Shown here one piece after another: positions 1 through 10,420 of a DNA stretch of 64,000 nt. The translations under genes were made by a program, and so were the position numbers. The DNA lies in the NCBI RefSeq assembly GCF_000763575.1, contig NZ_CP009170.1, forward strand, positions 583,501-647,500, written 5' to 3'. A model generated the notes under the pieces. That model saw only the letters and a program-made list of their open reading frames with translations. It made no database searches and was not told the origin of the DNA. Source of the stretch: Thermoanaerobacter kivui (GTDB taxonomy: Bacteria > Bacillota > Thermoanaerobacteria > Thermoanaerobacterales > Thermoanaerobacteraceae). Position 1 is the stretch's first letter, and each line of letters starts with the position of its first letter.

Positions 1-782
<782 letters not shown>

Positions 783-856
783 AAACTCTATCCTTCAAAA
801 AATATGTTTTTGTGGTAAACTATAAGATGTGAATAATAAAGGAAAGGTGTGGTAAC

Positions 857-1144
857 ATGGCTATTAGCAGGAGCGAAGTTGAGCATGTGGCTAAACTGGC
901 CCGTCTCAAATTTTCGCAAGAGGAAATAGAAGAGTTTACAGTGCAACTGAGCAAAATTATCGACTATGTAAACAAATTAAACGAATTGGACACTGAAAAT
1001 GTAGAGCCTACAGCTCATATAGTGCCAATTCATAATGTATTTAGAGAAGACGAAGTAAAGCCTTCAATGGACAGAGACAAAATATTGATGAATGCACCTT
1101 ATAAAGAGAACGGCTGTTTTAAAGTGCCAAAGATTATAGAATGA
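857..1144 (+). CDS. gatC: Asp-tRNA(Asn)/Glu-tRNA(Gln) amidotransferase subunit C
   Basis: 95-residue small subunit that stabilises the GatAB heterodimer converting misacylated Glu-tRNA(Gln) or Asp-tRNA(Asn) to the amide form. It shows the family's N-terminal EVEHVAKLARLKFS and the central NVEPTAHIVP. The start is an ATG behind an AGGAAAGGTGTGG Shine-Dalgarno region. First gene of a tight gatCAB operon, 12 bp before gatA. Confidence 0.97.
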   Translation: MAISRSEVEHVAKLARLKFSQEEIEEFTVQLSKIIDYVNKLNELDTENVEPTAHIVPIHNVFREDEVKPSMDRDKILMNAPYKENGCFKVPKIIE

Positions 1145-1156
1145 GGAGGTACATAA

Positions 1157-2623
1157 ATGGAATTATATAGTTTGACAATTCACGAACTTAGAGAACTTCT
1201 CAAAAAGAGAGAAGTCAGTGCTTTGGAAGTGACAAAATCCTATCTTGAAAGAATAAAAGAAGTAGAACCTAAAATAGATGCTCTTATCACAATTACAGAG
1301 GATTTTGCCTTGCAAAAAGCAAAAGAAGCAGATGAGAAAATCAAAAAAGGAGAGGACACGGCCCTTACAGGCATTCCTGTCATAATAAAGGACAACATTT
1401 CTACTGAGGGAATAAAAACCACTTGTTCTTCTAAGATGCTAGAAAACTATATTCCTCCCTATAATGCCACAATAGTGGAAAAATTACTAGAAGAAGGAGT
1501 GATAATTTTAGGAAAATCCAATTTAGACGAATTTGCAATGGGCTCTTCTACAGAAAATTCAGCTTTTAAGACTACAAAAAATCCTTGGGACTTATCCCGT
1601 GTTCCAGGAGGGTCTTCTGGTGGTTCTGCAGCAGCTATAGCGGCAGACGAGGCGGCTTTTGCTTTGGGTTCAGATACAGGTGGTTCTATAAGACAACCAG
1701 CTTCTTTATGCGGTGTAGTAGGGATGAAACCTACTTATGGATTGGTGTCAAGATATGGCCTTGTAGCTTTTGCTTCTTCACTTGACCAGATTGGGCCCTT
1801 TACAAAAGATGTTACAGACTGTGCTATTGTATTAAATACAATTATAGGGCATGACCCCAAAGACTCTACTTCTTTAAAGATAGACAAGCCTGATTACACT
1901 TCTTATCTCAAAGAAGATATTAAAGGTTTGAGGATAGGAGTGGCTAAAGAATTTTTTGGCGAGGGAATAGAAGAAGGAGTAAAAGAAACTGTACAAGAAT
2001 CCATAAAAGTTTTACAGGATTTAGGAGCAGAAATCATAGATATATCTATTCCTTATGTAGAATATGCTCTTCCAGCTTATTATATAATCGCTTCGGCAGA
2101 GGCTAGTTCCAACCTTGCAAGGTATGATGGCATAAGATACGGCCATATTGCAGAAAAATATGAAGATTTGATTGACATGTACATGGTTACGAGAAGCGAA
2201 GGATTTGGCAAAGAAGTAAAAAGAAGGATAATGCTAGGGACTTATGCTTTAAGCTCTGGTTATTATGATGCTTATTACAAAAAAGCATTAAAGGTCAGAA
2301 CTCTCATTAAAAATGACTTTGAAAAAGCTTTTGAAAAATGCGATGTAATAATAGGTCCAACAAGTCCTACTGTAGCTTTTAAAATTGGAGAAAGGGCAAA
2401 CGACCCGTTAGCCATGTATTTAGCGGATATATACACTGTATCGGTTAACATAGCGGGGCTCCCTGGCATATCCATACCTTGTGGTCTTTCAGATGGCTTA
2501 CCTGTTGGACTTCAGATAATTGGCAGACATTTTGACGAAGGGAAAATATTAAATGTCGCTTATGCCTTTGAACAAGCTAACAAATTTAATGCTAAACCAC
2601 AGGCCATAGGAGGTGCAAGATAA
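1157..2623 (+). CDS. gatA: Asp-tRNA(Asn)/Glu-tRNA(Gln) amidotransferase subunit A
   Basis: 488-residue amidase-signature glutaminase that releases ammonia from Gln for transamidation. The Ser-cisSer-Lys triad is visible: Lys78 in PVIIKDN, Ser153 in the GGSSGGS signature loop and Ser177 in [10 protein letters not shown]. Full family length. The ATG follows a GAGGAGGT site, and the stop codon overlaps the gatB start by one base (TAATG), which suggests translational coupling. A GatCAB system implies indirect Gln-tRNA and/or Asn-tRNA synthesis, usual in Firmicutes. Confidence 0.98.
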   Translation: MELYSLTIHELRELLKKREVSALEVTKSYLERIKEVEPKIDALITITEDFALQKAKEADEKIKKGEDTALTGIPVIIKDNISTEGIKTTCSSKMLENYIPPYNATIVEKLLEEGVIILGKSNLDEFAMGSSTENSAFKTTKNPWDLSRVPGGSSGGSAAAIAADEAAFALGSDTGGSIRQPASLCGVVGMKPTYGLVSRYGLVAFASSLDQIGPFTKDVTDCAIVLNTIIGHDPKDSTSLKIDKPDYTSYLKEDIKGLRIGVAKEFFGEGIEEGVKETVQESIKVLQDLGAEIIDISIPYVEYALPAYYIIASAEASSNLARYDGIRYGHIAEKYEDLIDMYMVTRSEGFGKEVKRRIMLGTYALSSGYYDAYYKKALKVRTLIKNDFEKAFEKCDVIIGPTSPTVAFKIGERANDPLAMYLADIYTVSVNIAGLPGISIPCGLSDGLPVGLQIIGRHFDEGKILNVAYAFEQANKFNAKPQAIGGAR

Positions 2624-4050
2624 TGAAGTACGAAGCAGTGATTGGCTTAGAGGTCCATGCCGAACTTTTGACAGAGAGCAAAATTTTTTGTAGCTGTACT
2701 ACCAAATTTGGCGGTGAACCTAATACCCACGTATGTCCGGTATGTCTTGGACTTCCCGGCACTTTACCAATTTTAAATAAAAAAGTTGTAGAATATGCTG
2801 TAAGAGCGGGACTTGCTTTAAACTGCACAATTGCAAACTTCAGCAAGATGGACAGAAAAAACTACTTTTATCCTGACTTACCCAAAGCTTATCAGATTTC
2901 TCAATATGACCTTCCCTTGTGCAGCAACGGGTATGTAGAAATTGAAATAGATGGGCAGACAAAGAAAATAGGAATAAAGAGGATACACATTGAAGAAGAT
3001 GCTGGAAAGTTGCTACATGAAAATACAGATGGTTCTTTAGTAGATTACAACCGTGCAGGAGTGCCTCTCATTGAAATAGTTTCTGAGCCAGATATGTCTA
3101 CACCTGAAGAAGCTTATCAATACTTAACAAAATTAAAGAGCATTTTAGAGTATACCGAAGTTTCTGACTGCAAAATGCAGGAAGGTTCTTTAAGAGTTGA
3201 TACAAATGTGTCTGTGAGGCCTGTGGGAAGTACTGAATTAGGGACAAAAATAGAGCTTAAAAATTTAAACTCTTTTAAAGCCGTTCAAAAGGCGTTGGAA
3301 TATGAAATAAAAAGACAGATAAAAGTCTTAGAAGAAGGCGGAACAATAGTACAAGAGACAAGAAGATGGAATGAGTCAAAAGGAATTACTGAGCCTATGA
3401 GGACAAAAGAGGAAGCTCATGACTACAGGTATTTCCCTGAACCAGATTTAGTTCCAATAATTGTAACAGATGAGTGGAAAGAAGAGATTAGAAAGTCTTT
3501 GCCTGAAATGCCACACCACAAGAGAGAAAGATTTATTGCTGAGTACGGTTTGCCTGAATATGATGCTAAAATTATAACTTCTTCAAAGAAAATGGCCGAC
3601 TTTTTTGAAAAGTGCGTTCTCGAATATGATTCTCCAAAGACTGTAAGCAATTGGCTTATGGGAGAATTTTCTCGCCTCATGAATGAGACAGGAAAAGAAA
3701 TAGACGAAGTACCAGTAACACCGCAAATGTTAGTAAAGTTGCTTAAATTAATTGATAACGGTGTGATAAGCGGATCCATTGCTAAAACTGTTTTTGAAGA
3801 GATGTTTGGTACAGGGAAAGAGCCAGAGGTAATAGTAGAAGAAAAAGGATTGAAACAGATAGCTAATGAGAATGAATTAAGAGAAATTATCAAAAAAGTC
3901 ATAGCAGAAAATCCTAAATCAGTAGAGGATTACAAAAACGGCAAAGAGAAAGCAATGGGCTTTTTAGTAGGGCAAGTTATGAAAGCGACCAAAGGAAAAG
4001 CAAATCCGCAGCTTACTAATCAGATTTTGAAAGAAGAATTGTCAAAGTAA
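2623..4050 (+). CDS. gatB: Asp-tRNA(Asn)/Glu-tRNA(Gln) amidotransferase subunit B
   Basis: 475-residue kinase and tRNA-binding subunit that activates the misacylated aminoacyl-tRNA and receives ammonia from GatA. Family signatures are present: the N-terminal IGLEVHAEL, the zinc-site cysteines (CSCTTKFGG and CPVCLGLPG), [18 protein letters not shown] and a C-terminal YqeY-like tail ([18 protein letters not shown]). Overlaps gatA by one base. Last gene of gatCAB, followed by a strong terminator. Confidence 0.98.
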   Translation: MKYEAVIGLEVHAELLTESKIFCSCTTKFGGEPNTHVCPVCLGLPGTLPILNKKVVEYAVRAGLALNCTIANFSKMDRKNYFYPDLPKAYQISQYDLPLCSNGYVEIEIDGQTKKIGIKRIHIEEDAGKLLHENTDGSLVDYNRAGVPLIEIVSEPDMSTPEEAYQYLTKLKSILEYTEVSDCKMQEGSLRVDTNVSVRPVGSTELGTKIELKNLNSFKAVQKALEYEIKRQIKVLEEGGTIVQETRRWNESKGITEPMRTKEEAHDYRYFPEPDLVPIIVTDEWKEEIRKSLPEMPHHKRERFIAEYGLPEYDAKIITSSKKMADFFEKCVLEYDSPKTVSNWLMGEFSRLMNETGKEIDEVPVTPQMLVKLLKLIDNGVISGSIAKTVFEEMFGTGKEPEVIVEEKGLKQIANENELREIIKKVIAENPKSVEDYKNGKEKAMGFLVGQVMKATKGKANPQLTNQILKEELSK

Positions 4051-4068
4051 TAGCTAGTAATTATTAAT

Positions 4069-4109
4069 AAAAAAGCAGCATACATTATATATGTAGGCTG
4101 CTTTTTTTA
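4069..4109 (+). terminator. Intrinsic terminator after gatB
   Basis: A stem of about 12 bp (AAAAGCAGC...GGCTGCTTTT) followed by seven or more T residues, 19 bp past the gatB stop. Confidence 0.85.
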
Positions 4110-4185
4110 TTTTATTCGTAAAAAAGCGACAATTACAAGTATATTTTATCATTTAAACATTTTTCACTGAATTCATAAAATAGTC

Positions 4186-4214
4186 TTGTATATGTAAACA
4201 CTTGATGATATAAT
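4186..4214 (+). promoter_or_regulatory. Probable sigma-A promoter of the opp operon
   Basis: TTGTAT, a 17-bp spacer, then TATAAT. The predicted start is about 335 bases before the oppA1 start codon, giving a long AT-rich leader. Confidence 0.5.
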
Positions 4215-4554
4215 TATAAGCAAATTAGACAAACGTTATATTTTAGAATTCATGCTATTTATCAGTTCTTAATGGTGAAAAACAGATTTGATATATTTTA
4301 AATAGTTTATAAATTTCCAGTCAAAATAATGAATAATCAAATATAGTTTGTTTTTTTTGCATTTACAATTGTAGCAATAAAAAATTTATAAAATTTAAGC
4401 AGGAATTTTGTATATTTTATCTAATATATAAAATAGATAAAATTTATAATTTAAATTTTGCTGAAAATTTTTAAATATCAGCTGAGGGTGAGAGATGTGT
4501 TATAAACGAAAGTTCAAAAAGATAAATTTGTTAATAAGAGGGAGGAATTTTTTG
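4215..4554 (+). other. AT-rich leader upstream of oppA1
   Basis: About 340 bp without a gene. The only structure noticed is an inverted repeat at 4414-4443 (ATTTTATCTA / TAGATAAAAT, 10-bp spacer). No known riboswitch core was recognised. A GTG/ATG run at 4495-4551 could extend the next ORF, but it lacks the ribosome site present at 4541. Confidence 0.4.
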
Positions 4555-6207
4555 ATGAAAAGTAAAAAACTTTTAGTGTTGGGGATTGCTATTTTATTTA
4601 TTTTGTCAGTGCTTTTTTCTGGTTGTTCAAAACAACAGACTGCTCCGAGTGAGACTTCTTCTCAAACCGAAAAGAAAGACGAACAGGTGTTGAATGTAAA
4701 CCTTGGAGAAGAGCCACCAAACCTTGACCCGCAAAAAGCCACAGACGTTGTGTCTTTTGATGTTTTAAATGCCACATTAGAAGGATTGGTAAGGCTCAAT
4801 AAGGAAGGAAAAGTTGAAAAAGGCTCAGGCCTTGCACTTGACTGGGAAATTTCTCCTGATGGATTGAGGTATGTCTTCCACTTAAGGGATGCCAAGTGGA
4901 GTGACGGTACTCCTATCACTGCTCATGACTTTGAATACGCGTGGAAGAGAGCCCTTGCTCCAGAAACAGCTTCACAGTACGCATATATGCTTTACTACAT
5001 TAAAAATGCTGAGGCATATAATAGTGGCAAAGCAAAAGCTGAAGATGTGGGAGTAAAAGCCCTTGATGATAAAACATTGGAAGTCATCCTTGAAAAACCA
5101 GCTCCTCAATTTTTAGGGTTAACATCTTTTATCACATATTTGCCAGCGAAAAAAGCTGCTGTTGAAAAATATGGAGACAAATATGGTTCCTCACCAGATA
5201 CAATGGTTTATTCCGGGCCATTCATAGTAAAAGAATGGAACCATGAACAAAACATTGTTCTTGAAAAAAATCCAAATTACTGGGATAAAGACAATGTAAA
5301 GCTGGAAAGAATAAATATGGATATGTTAAAAGATGAAAATGCCATTGTTCAAAAATACGAAGCAGGAGAATATGATAGTATAGGTGTACCAGGACAATAT
5401 ATTGACAAATACAAAGACGATCCAAATTTCCATCAAATGGCAACGGCTACAACGTCGTATTTACAATTCAATAATAAGAGCAAAATATTCTCAAATGTTA
5501 ACATGAGAAAAGCTTTCACATATGCAGTAGATAGAAAAGCTTTTGTGGATAACATCCTCAAGAATGGTTCAATACCTGCTCTTTCATTTGTTCCACCAGG
5601 AATACCTGGTGAAAAAGAAGAGTTTAGAAAAGAAGGCGGAGATTTCTTTAAAGACAATGATGTAGCTAAGGCAAAAGAGCTTCTTGCAAAAGGAATGCAA
5701 GAATTGGGAATCGACAAGCTTCCAAAGATAAAATTTGTAGGTGGAGATAGTGACGCTGCTAAAAAGCATACACAGGCATTGCAGGAATTCTGGAACAAAA
5801 ACTTGGGTGTAAGTGTTGATATTGTAAATGTCGCGTTTAAAGTGAGACTTGATATGATGGACAAAGGAGATTATGACATAGTATACGCTGGTTGGGCGGC
5901 TGACTACAATGATCCAATGACGTTTATGGACCTTTGGGTAACAGGTGGTGGAAACAACACAGCTTTCTACAGCAATCCAAAATACGATGAACTTATAAAG
6001 AAGGCTAACTCTACAAATGATAATTCAGTGAGAATGCAAGCAATGCACGAAGCAGAAAAGATTTTGATGGAAGACATGCCAATTGGTCCTCTCTACTTCG
6101 CAGGAAGAGCATACCTGCAAAGACCATACGTAAAAGACTGGGTAAGGTTCCCAGTTGGTGTGGACAACGAATGGAAATGGACATATATTGAGGGAAAGAA
6201 TAAATAA
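4555..6207 (+). CDS. oppA: Oligopeptide ABC transporter substrate-binding lipoprotein (first copy)
   Basis: 550-residue SBP_bac_5 family protein that captures peptides outside the membrane for the OppBCDF importer. N-terminal lipobox FSGC with Cys24 after a hydrophobic segment. Family motifs include NLGEEPPNLDPQKATD near the mature N-terminus, the HLRDAKWSDGTPITAHDFEYAW block and a C-terminal MPIGPLYF. The start is taken at the ATG behind GGGAGGAATT; an upstream in-frame ATG at 4495 gives a non-signal extension and is rejected. Followed by its own terminator and a second close paralog. Confidence 0.93.
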   Translation: MKSKKLLVLGIAILFILSVLFSGCSKQQTAPSETSSQTEKKDEQVLNVNLGEEPPNLDPQKATDVVSFDVLNATLEGLVRLNKEGKVEKGSGLALDWEISPDGLRYVFHLRDAKWSDGTPITAHDFEYAWKRALAPETASQYAYMLYYIKNAEAYNSGKAKAEDVGVKALDDKTLEVILEKPAPQFLGLTSFITYLPAKKAAVEKYGDKYGSSPDTMVYSGPFIVKEWNHEQNIVLEKNPNYWDKDNVKLERINMDMLKDENAIVQKYEAGEYDSIGVPGQYIDKYKDDPNFHQMATATTSYLQFNNKSKIFSNVNMRKAFTYAVDRKAFVDNILKNGSIPALSFVPPGIPGEKEEFRKEGGDFFKDNDVAKAKELLAKGMQELGIDKLPKIKFVGGDSDAAKKHTQALQEFWNKNLGVSVDIVNVAFKVRLDMMDKGDYDIVYAGWAADYNDPMTFMDLWVTGGGNNTAFYSNPKYDELIKKANSTNDNSVRMQAMHEAEKILMEDMPIGPLYFAGRAYLQRPYVKDWVRFPVGVDNEWKWTYIEGKNK

Positions 6208-6236
6208 AATTGAAGTGGAAAAATAAACATATCTCG

Positions 6237-6269
6237 TAAAAGCCAGGTCTTTTAAGGCTTGGCTTTTTA
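6237..6269 (+). terminator. Terminator between the two oppA genes
   Basis: A 10-bp stem including G-U pairs (GCCAGGTCTT / AAGGCTTGGC) followed by TTTTT. It sits 30 bp after the oppA1 stop and would cut most transcripts before oppA2. Confidence 0.7.
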
Positions 6270-6313
6270 CATTTTTGTGGCTCAAATAGAGCACAAAATA
6301 TTTGTTAATATTT

Positions 6314-6353
6314 CAAATGTTATTATAATTAAACAAATGTTATTATAATTAAA
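6314..6353 (+). repeat. Two tandem 20-bp units
   Basis: The unit CAAATGTTATTATAATTAAA occurs twice head-to-tail, exactly, in the gap between oppA1 and oppA2. Confidence 0.85.
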
Positions 6354-6810
6354 CAAAAAATTTAGTACTTACAAATAATTTGCTTGATTTGAAAAGATTA
6401 ATGTAGATAATAATTAAAGTAGAGATTAAGTATATATATTTAGTTATATAAAACTTCAGTGCGTTAAAATCAAAGAATCAAGATAAAATTTGGGTTGAGT
6501 TTAGTTTTAATATAATGTTTACAAAATTTTTTAATAGTTAAACGAATTTTGAAGGATTTTTTTATTTTTTGTCTAAATATATTAATATATAAGGAAAAGC
6601 TTTTCGATTTGTGCATAATTTTGTGTATTGATTATTACCTTTAAATGATATAAAATTTATATATATTTAAGATGTATTGCACGCACAAGTCAAAGTTTAC
6701 TTTACTGAGGAGGTGAAGTAAGCAACATAAAATAAGAACAATTTTTATATTTATTTTTAAGGGGGGCCAAGTCTTTTAAATTGAATTTTTAAAATAGGAG
6801 GAGAAAATTT
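6354..6810 (+). other. AT-rich gap and leader before oppA2
   Basis: About 457 bp without a gene. It contains two Shine-Dalgarno-like runs without a usable ORF (GAGGAGGTGAAGTAA at about 6709 and AAGGGGGGCC at about 6761) before the real oppA2 site. No clear promoter, riboswitch or terminator could be assigned. Confidence 0.35.
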
Positions 6811-8463
6811 ATGTTAAGACACAAAAGAGCTATAGTGACGTTACTATCAATAGTTTTGGTTTTAAGCGCAGTACTTGCAGGTTGCAGCGGTCAAAGTAAG
6901 ACTTCTACAAGTACAATTTCTGCAAATAACGCAAGCGAACAAGTTTTGAATTTAAATTTAGGTGATGAACCACCTACATTGGACCCGCAAAAAGCTACAG
7001 ATGAAGTTTCTTTTACAATTTTAAATGACGTTTTAGAGGGTCTTGTAAGATACGACATGAATGGCAAGATTGAAAAAGGTTCAGGGCTTGCTAAAGATTG
7101 GGAAATTTCAGAGGACGGTCTTACCTATATTTTCCATTTGAGAGACGCAAAATGGAGCGATGGCAATCCTATCACTGCTTATGACTTTGAATACGCGTGG
7201 AAAAGAGCACTTAACCCCAACACAGCTTCACAATATGCCTATCAGCTCTTTTATATAAAAGGTGCTGAAGAGTATAACTCAGGTAAAGGTAGTGCTGATC
7301 AAGTAGGTGTTAAAGCTCTTGATGACAAAACTTTGCAAGTTACTTTGAAAGCACCAGCACCTCAATTTTTAGGACTTACTTCATTCCCGACTTATATGCC
7401 TCTTGAAAAGTCGATATATGAAAAATATGGTGATAAAGTTGGGTCAGATCCAAACACTTTAGTTTACAGCGGTCCATTTATAATTAAGTCTTGGGAGCAT
7501 GAACAAAGCATTACTCTCGAAAAAAACCCAAATTACTGGGATAAAGATAATGTAAAACTTCAAACAATTAATTTTACGATGATAAAAGATAATAACTCTC
7601 TGGTGCAAAACTATGATACAGGAGCTCTTGATTCTATCTTTATTCCTGGAGATTATATAGACAAATATAAAGATTCACCTGAATATCACAACTATGCACT
7701 TGCGACTGTTTGGTATTTGCAATTTAATAATAAAGATAAAATATTTAAAAATGCTAATATAAGAAAAGCATTTACTCTTGCGATTAACAGAGAGCTTTTT
7801 GTAAAAGAAGTTGCCAAAAATGGTTCTATACCAGCAGAAGCCATAGTTCCTCCTGGAATTCCTGGCTACAACGGAGATTTTAGGAGTGAAGCTGGGCAAG
7901 GTTATTTCAAAGACAATGATGTGGCACAAGCAAAAGAATACTTGCAAAAAGGCTTACAAGAGCTTGGCCTTAGTAAACTACCTAGTATAAAATTCTTAAC
8001 GGGGGATATAGATACTGCTAAAAAATACGCTGTAGCTTTACAACAAATGTGGAATCAAGCTCTTGGAGTACAAGTTGAAATTCAAAGCGTAGCATTTAAA
8101 GTAAGGCTTGATATGATGGATAAGGGAGATTATCAAATAGTTCTTGCTGGTTGGGGTGCTGACTATAATGACCCAATGACCTTCCTTGATATGTGGGAGA
8201 CAAACAATGGTAATAATACAGCTTTCTACAGCAATCCAAATTATGATAAACTCATAGAGGAAGCAAAAGTAAATGGCGATTTGAAAGCAAGAAATGAAGA
8301 AATGATTCAAGCAGAAAAAATCTTAATGGAAGATATGCCAATTGGTCCATTGTGGTTCCAAGCAAGGGCGTATGTTGTAAAACCATATGTAAAAGACTTA
8401 TACTTACCAACGTTTGGACCTGATTGGGAAATGAAATGGACTTACATTGAAGGTAAGAAATAA
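6811..8463 (+). CDS. oppA: Oligopeptide ABC transporter substrate-binding lipoprotein (second copy)
   Basis: 550-residue SBP_bac_5 lipoprotein with the lipobox LAGC (Cys25) and strong ribosome site TAGGAGGAG. It aligns along its whole length with the preceding oppA (shared HLRDAKWSDG, DFEYAWKRAL, NYWDKDNVKL, KVRLDMMDKGDY), so the two are a tandem duplication that has diverged mainly in ligand-region residues. It is closer to oppB, from which it is separated by a perfect stem-loop rather than a terminator with a T-run. Confidence 0.93.
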   Translation: MLRHKRAIVTLLSIVLVLSAVLAGCSGQSKTSTSTISANNASEQVLNLNLGDEPPTLDPQKATDEVSFTILNDVLEGLVRYDMNGKIEKGSGLAKDWEISEDGLTYIFHLRDAKWSDGNPITAYDFEYAWKRALNPNTASQYAYQLFYIKGAEEYNSGKGSADQVGVKALDDKTLQVTLKAPAPQFLGLTSFPTYMPLEKSIYEKYGDKVGSDPNTLVYSGPFIIKSWEHEQSITLEKNPNYWDKDNVKLQTINFTMIKDNNSLVQNYDTGALDSIFIPGDYIDKYKDSPEYHNYALATVWYLQFNNKDKIFKNANIRKAFTLAINRELFVKEVAKNGSIPAEAIVPPGIPGYNGDFRSEAGQGYFKDNDVAQAKEYLQKGLQELGLSKLPSIKFLTGDIDTAKKYAVALQQMWNQALGVQVEIQSVAFKVRLDMMDKGDYQIVLAGWGADYNDPMTFLDMWETNNGNNTAFYSNPNYDKLIEEAKVNGDLKARNEEMIQAEKILMEDMPIGPLWFQARAYVVKPYVKDLYLPTFGPDWEMKWTYIEGKK

Positions 8464-8488
8464 AAGGGATAAAATAAATAATATAAAC

Positions 8489-8522
8489 GCGAATATATAT
8501 GGCATAGGCCATATATATTCGC
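8489..8522. other. Perfect 15-bp stem-loop between oppA2 and oppB
   Basis: GCGAATATATATGGC, loop ATAG, and the exact reverse complement. No T-run follows, so it is more likely an mRNA stabiliser or processing element that keeps binding-protein mRNA above permease mRNA than a classic terminator. Confidence 0.7.
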
Positions 8523-8558
8523 TGCATTTACATCAAACGCCATTGGAGGTGTAGGAAT

Positions 8559-9488
8559 TTGTTAAGATATACTTTAGAGCGAACGCTATATATGCTTATA
8601 ACTTTGTGGGTCATTGTCACTTTGACGTTTTTCTTAATGCACATGATTCCTGGTGATCCTTTTACAAGTGAAAAAAGGGTTCCGGAACAAATAAGGCAAA
8701 ACATGTTGGCTAAATATCATCTTGATAAGCCTTTAATTGTGCAATACGGATATTATCTAAGAAATTTACTACATGGTGATTTGGGCATTTCATTAAAATA
8801 TTTAAACAGAACTGTAAATGAAATCATAGCAAACGGTTTTCCGGCTTCTTTTCAGATAGGAATGCAATCAATAATAATAGGAGTATTTTTAGGATTGATT
8901 CTTGGAATTGTGGCGGCATTAAACAGAAATGGTTTTTGGGATTATGTTTCAATGATTTTGGCGATTATAGGAAGGTCTGTTCCTAATTTTATAATTGCTA
9001 CATTATTGCAGTATTGGATAGCATCAAAACTAAGATGGCTTCCTGTGTCAGGATGGGGAACTTTTGCTCATACTATACTTCCATCGGTAGCTTTGTCTTT
9101 TGCTTCATTATCAATAATTTCTCGTTTAATGAGAGCAAGCATGCTTGATGTAATTGGACAGGACTATATAAAGACTGCTAAATCAAAAGGACTTTCTTCT
9201 TTTGAGATTGTTTGGAGGCATATGATAAGAAATGCCATTTTACCAATAATAACTGTATTAGGACCATTGATTGCGGGAATTGTGACTGGTACATTTGTTA
9301 TTGAAAGAATTTTTGGAATACCTGGGCTTGGCAAGTATTTTGTTCAAAGTATATATAACAACGACTATACCATGATACTTGGGACAACTATTTTCTATAG
9401 CGTTATACTTGTATTTATGATGTTCCTTGTTGATATAACATATGGCTTCATAGATCCAAGAATAAGGCTTTCTAAAGGGGGTAAATAA
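8559..9488 (+). CDS. oppB: Oligopeptide ABC transporter permease OppB
   Basis: 309-residue inner-membrane permease with about six transmembrane segments. N-terminal LRYTLERTLYMLITLWVI and the DLG(I)S block are typical of DppB/OppB, and the cytoplasmic EAA-like loop (MRASMLDVIGQDYIKTAKSKG) contacts the ATPases. The start codon is TTG, nine bases after GGAGGTG. Forms the channel with OppC. Confidence 0.95.
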   Translation: MLRYTLERTLYMLITLWVIVTLTFFLMHMIPGDPFTSEKRVPEQIRQNMLAKYHLDKPLIVQYGYYLRNLLHGDLGISLKYLNRTVNEIIANGFPASFQIGMQSIIIGVFLGLILGIVAALNRNGFWDYVSMILAIIGRSVPNFIIATLLQYWIASKLRWLPVSGWGTFAHTILPSVALSFASLSIISRLMRASMLDVIGQDYIKTAKSKGLSSFEIVWRHMIRNAILPIITVLGPLIAGIVTGTFVIERIFGIPGLGKYFVQSIYNNDYTMILGTTIFYSVILVFMMFLVDITYGFIDPRIRLSKGGK

Positions 9489-9490
9489 TT

Positions 9491-10408
9491 GTGGTTGAAA
9501 TTACAAGAGAGAAATTTGAAAGAGTAGGACCAAATATTGAGGAAAGTCAAGCAATAATTCGTCCCAGTATGACTTACTGGCAAGACGCATGGAGAAGGCT
9601 TAAAATGAATAAAGTTGCAATGGCATCTTTGGTGTTTCTTATCTTATTGGGCATAATGGCGATCATAGGGCCTTATTTATTACCTTACAAATATTCTGAC
9701 CAAAACCTTATGATGACAAATAAACCGCCATCTGCTGAGCATTGGTTTGGTACGGATTATCTGGGCAGAGATTTATTTGTAAGGACGTGGATGGGAGCAA
9801 GAATATCCCTTACTATAGGTATTGCAGCGGCTTTACTGGATGGTATCATTGGTGTAATTTACGGGGGAATTTCAGGATACTTTGGAGGACAAGTTGACAA
9901 TGTTATGATGCGTATTGTAGATATTTTGTATGGAATACCTTATCTTATATTAGTTATTTTGCTTATGCTTGTTATGGGACCTGGGATTGTTACTATAATT
10001 ACCGCAATGGTTATAACAGGTTGGGTAGGAATGGCAAGACTTGTAAGAGGGCAAGTTTTGCAGTTAAAAGAACAAGAATTTGTGATGGCGGCGAAAACTT
10101 TAGGAGCTTCTCCCGGAAGAATAATTATGAAGCACTTAATTCCAAATACTTTAGGTCCAATAATAGTTTCTATAACTTTCGACGTTCCTGCTGCAATTTT
10201 TACAGAAGCTTTCTTAAGTTATATAGGTTTAGGTGTACAGCCTCCTTTAGCAAGTTGGGGAACTTTAGCTAATGATGCTACAAATGTATTGCTCATGTAT
10301 CCTTACCAATTGTTCTTCCCGGCGTTTTTCATAAGTATAACAATGCTCTCTTTCAACTTATTAGGTGATGGTTTAAGAGACGCTCTTGACCCAAGGTTGC
10401 GCAAATAA
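9491..10408 (+). CDS. oppC: Oligopeptide ABC transporter permease OppC
   Basis: 305-residue partner permease. A cytoplasmic N-terminal tail with the OppC_N motif (SMTYWQDAWRRLKMNKVAMAS) precedes the first membrane helix. HWFGTDYLGRDLFVRTWMGA and the EAA-like loop ARLVRGQVLQLKEQEFVMAA follow. GTG start two bases after the oppB stop, with AAAGGGGGT as ribosome site. Confidence 0.95.
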   Translation: MVEITREKFERVGPNIEESQAIIRPSMTYWQDAWRRLKMNKVAMASLVFLILLGIMAIIGPYLLPYKYSDQNLMMTNKPPSAEHWFGTDYLGRDLFVRTWMGARISLTIGIAAALLDGIIGVIYGGISGYFGGQVDNVMMRIVDILYGIPYLILVILLMLVMGPGIVTIITAMVITGWVGMARLVRGQVLQLKEQEFVMAAKTLGASPGRIIMKHLIPNTLGPIIVSITFDVPAAIFTEAFLSYIGLGVQPPLASWGTLANDATNVLLMYPYQLFFPAFFISITMLSFNLLGDGLRDALDPRLRK

Positions 10409-10420
10409 GGAGGAATTGAC

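Noticed and set aside
3423-3902. 159-residue open frame on the minus strand
   Set aside because: Fully inside gatB in antisense, no start signal, no family resemblance.
6314-6353. Possible start of a CRISPR-like array
   Set aside because: Only two directly adjacent 20-bp units with no spacers; a simple tandem duplication.
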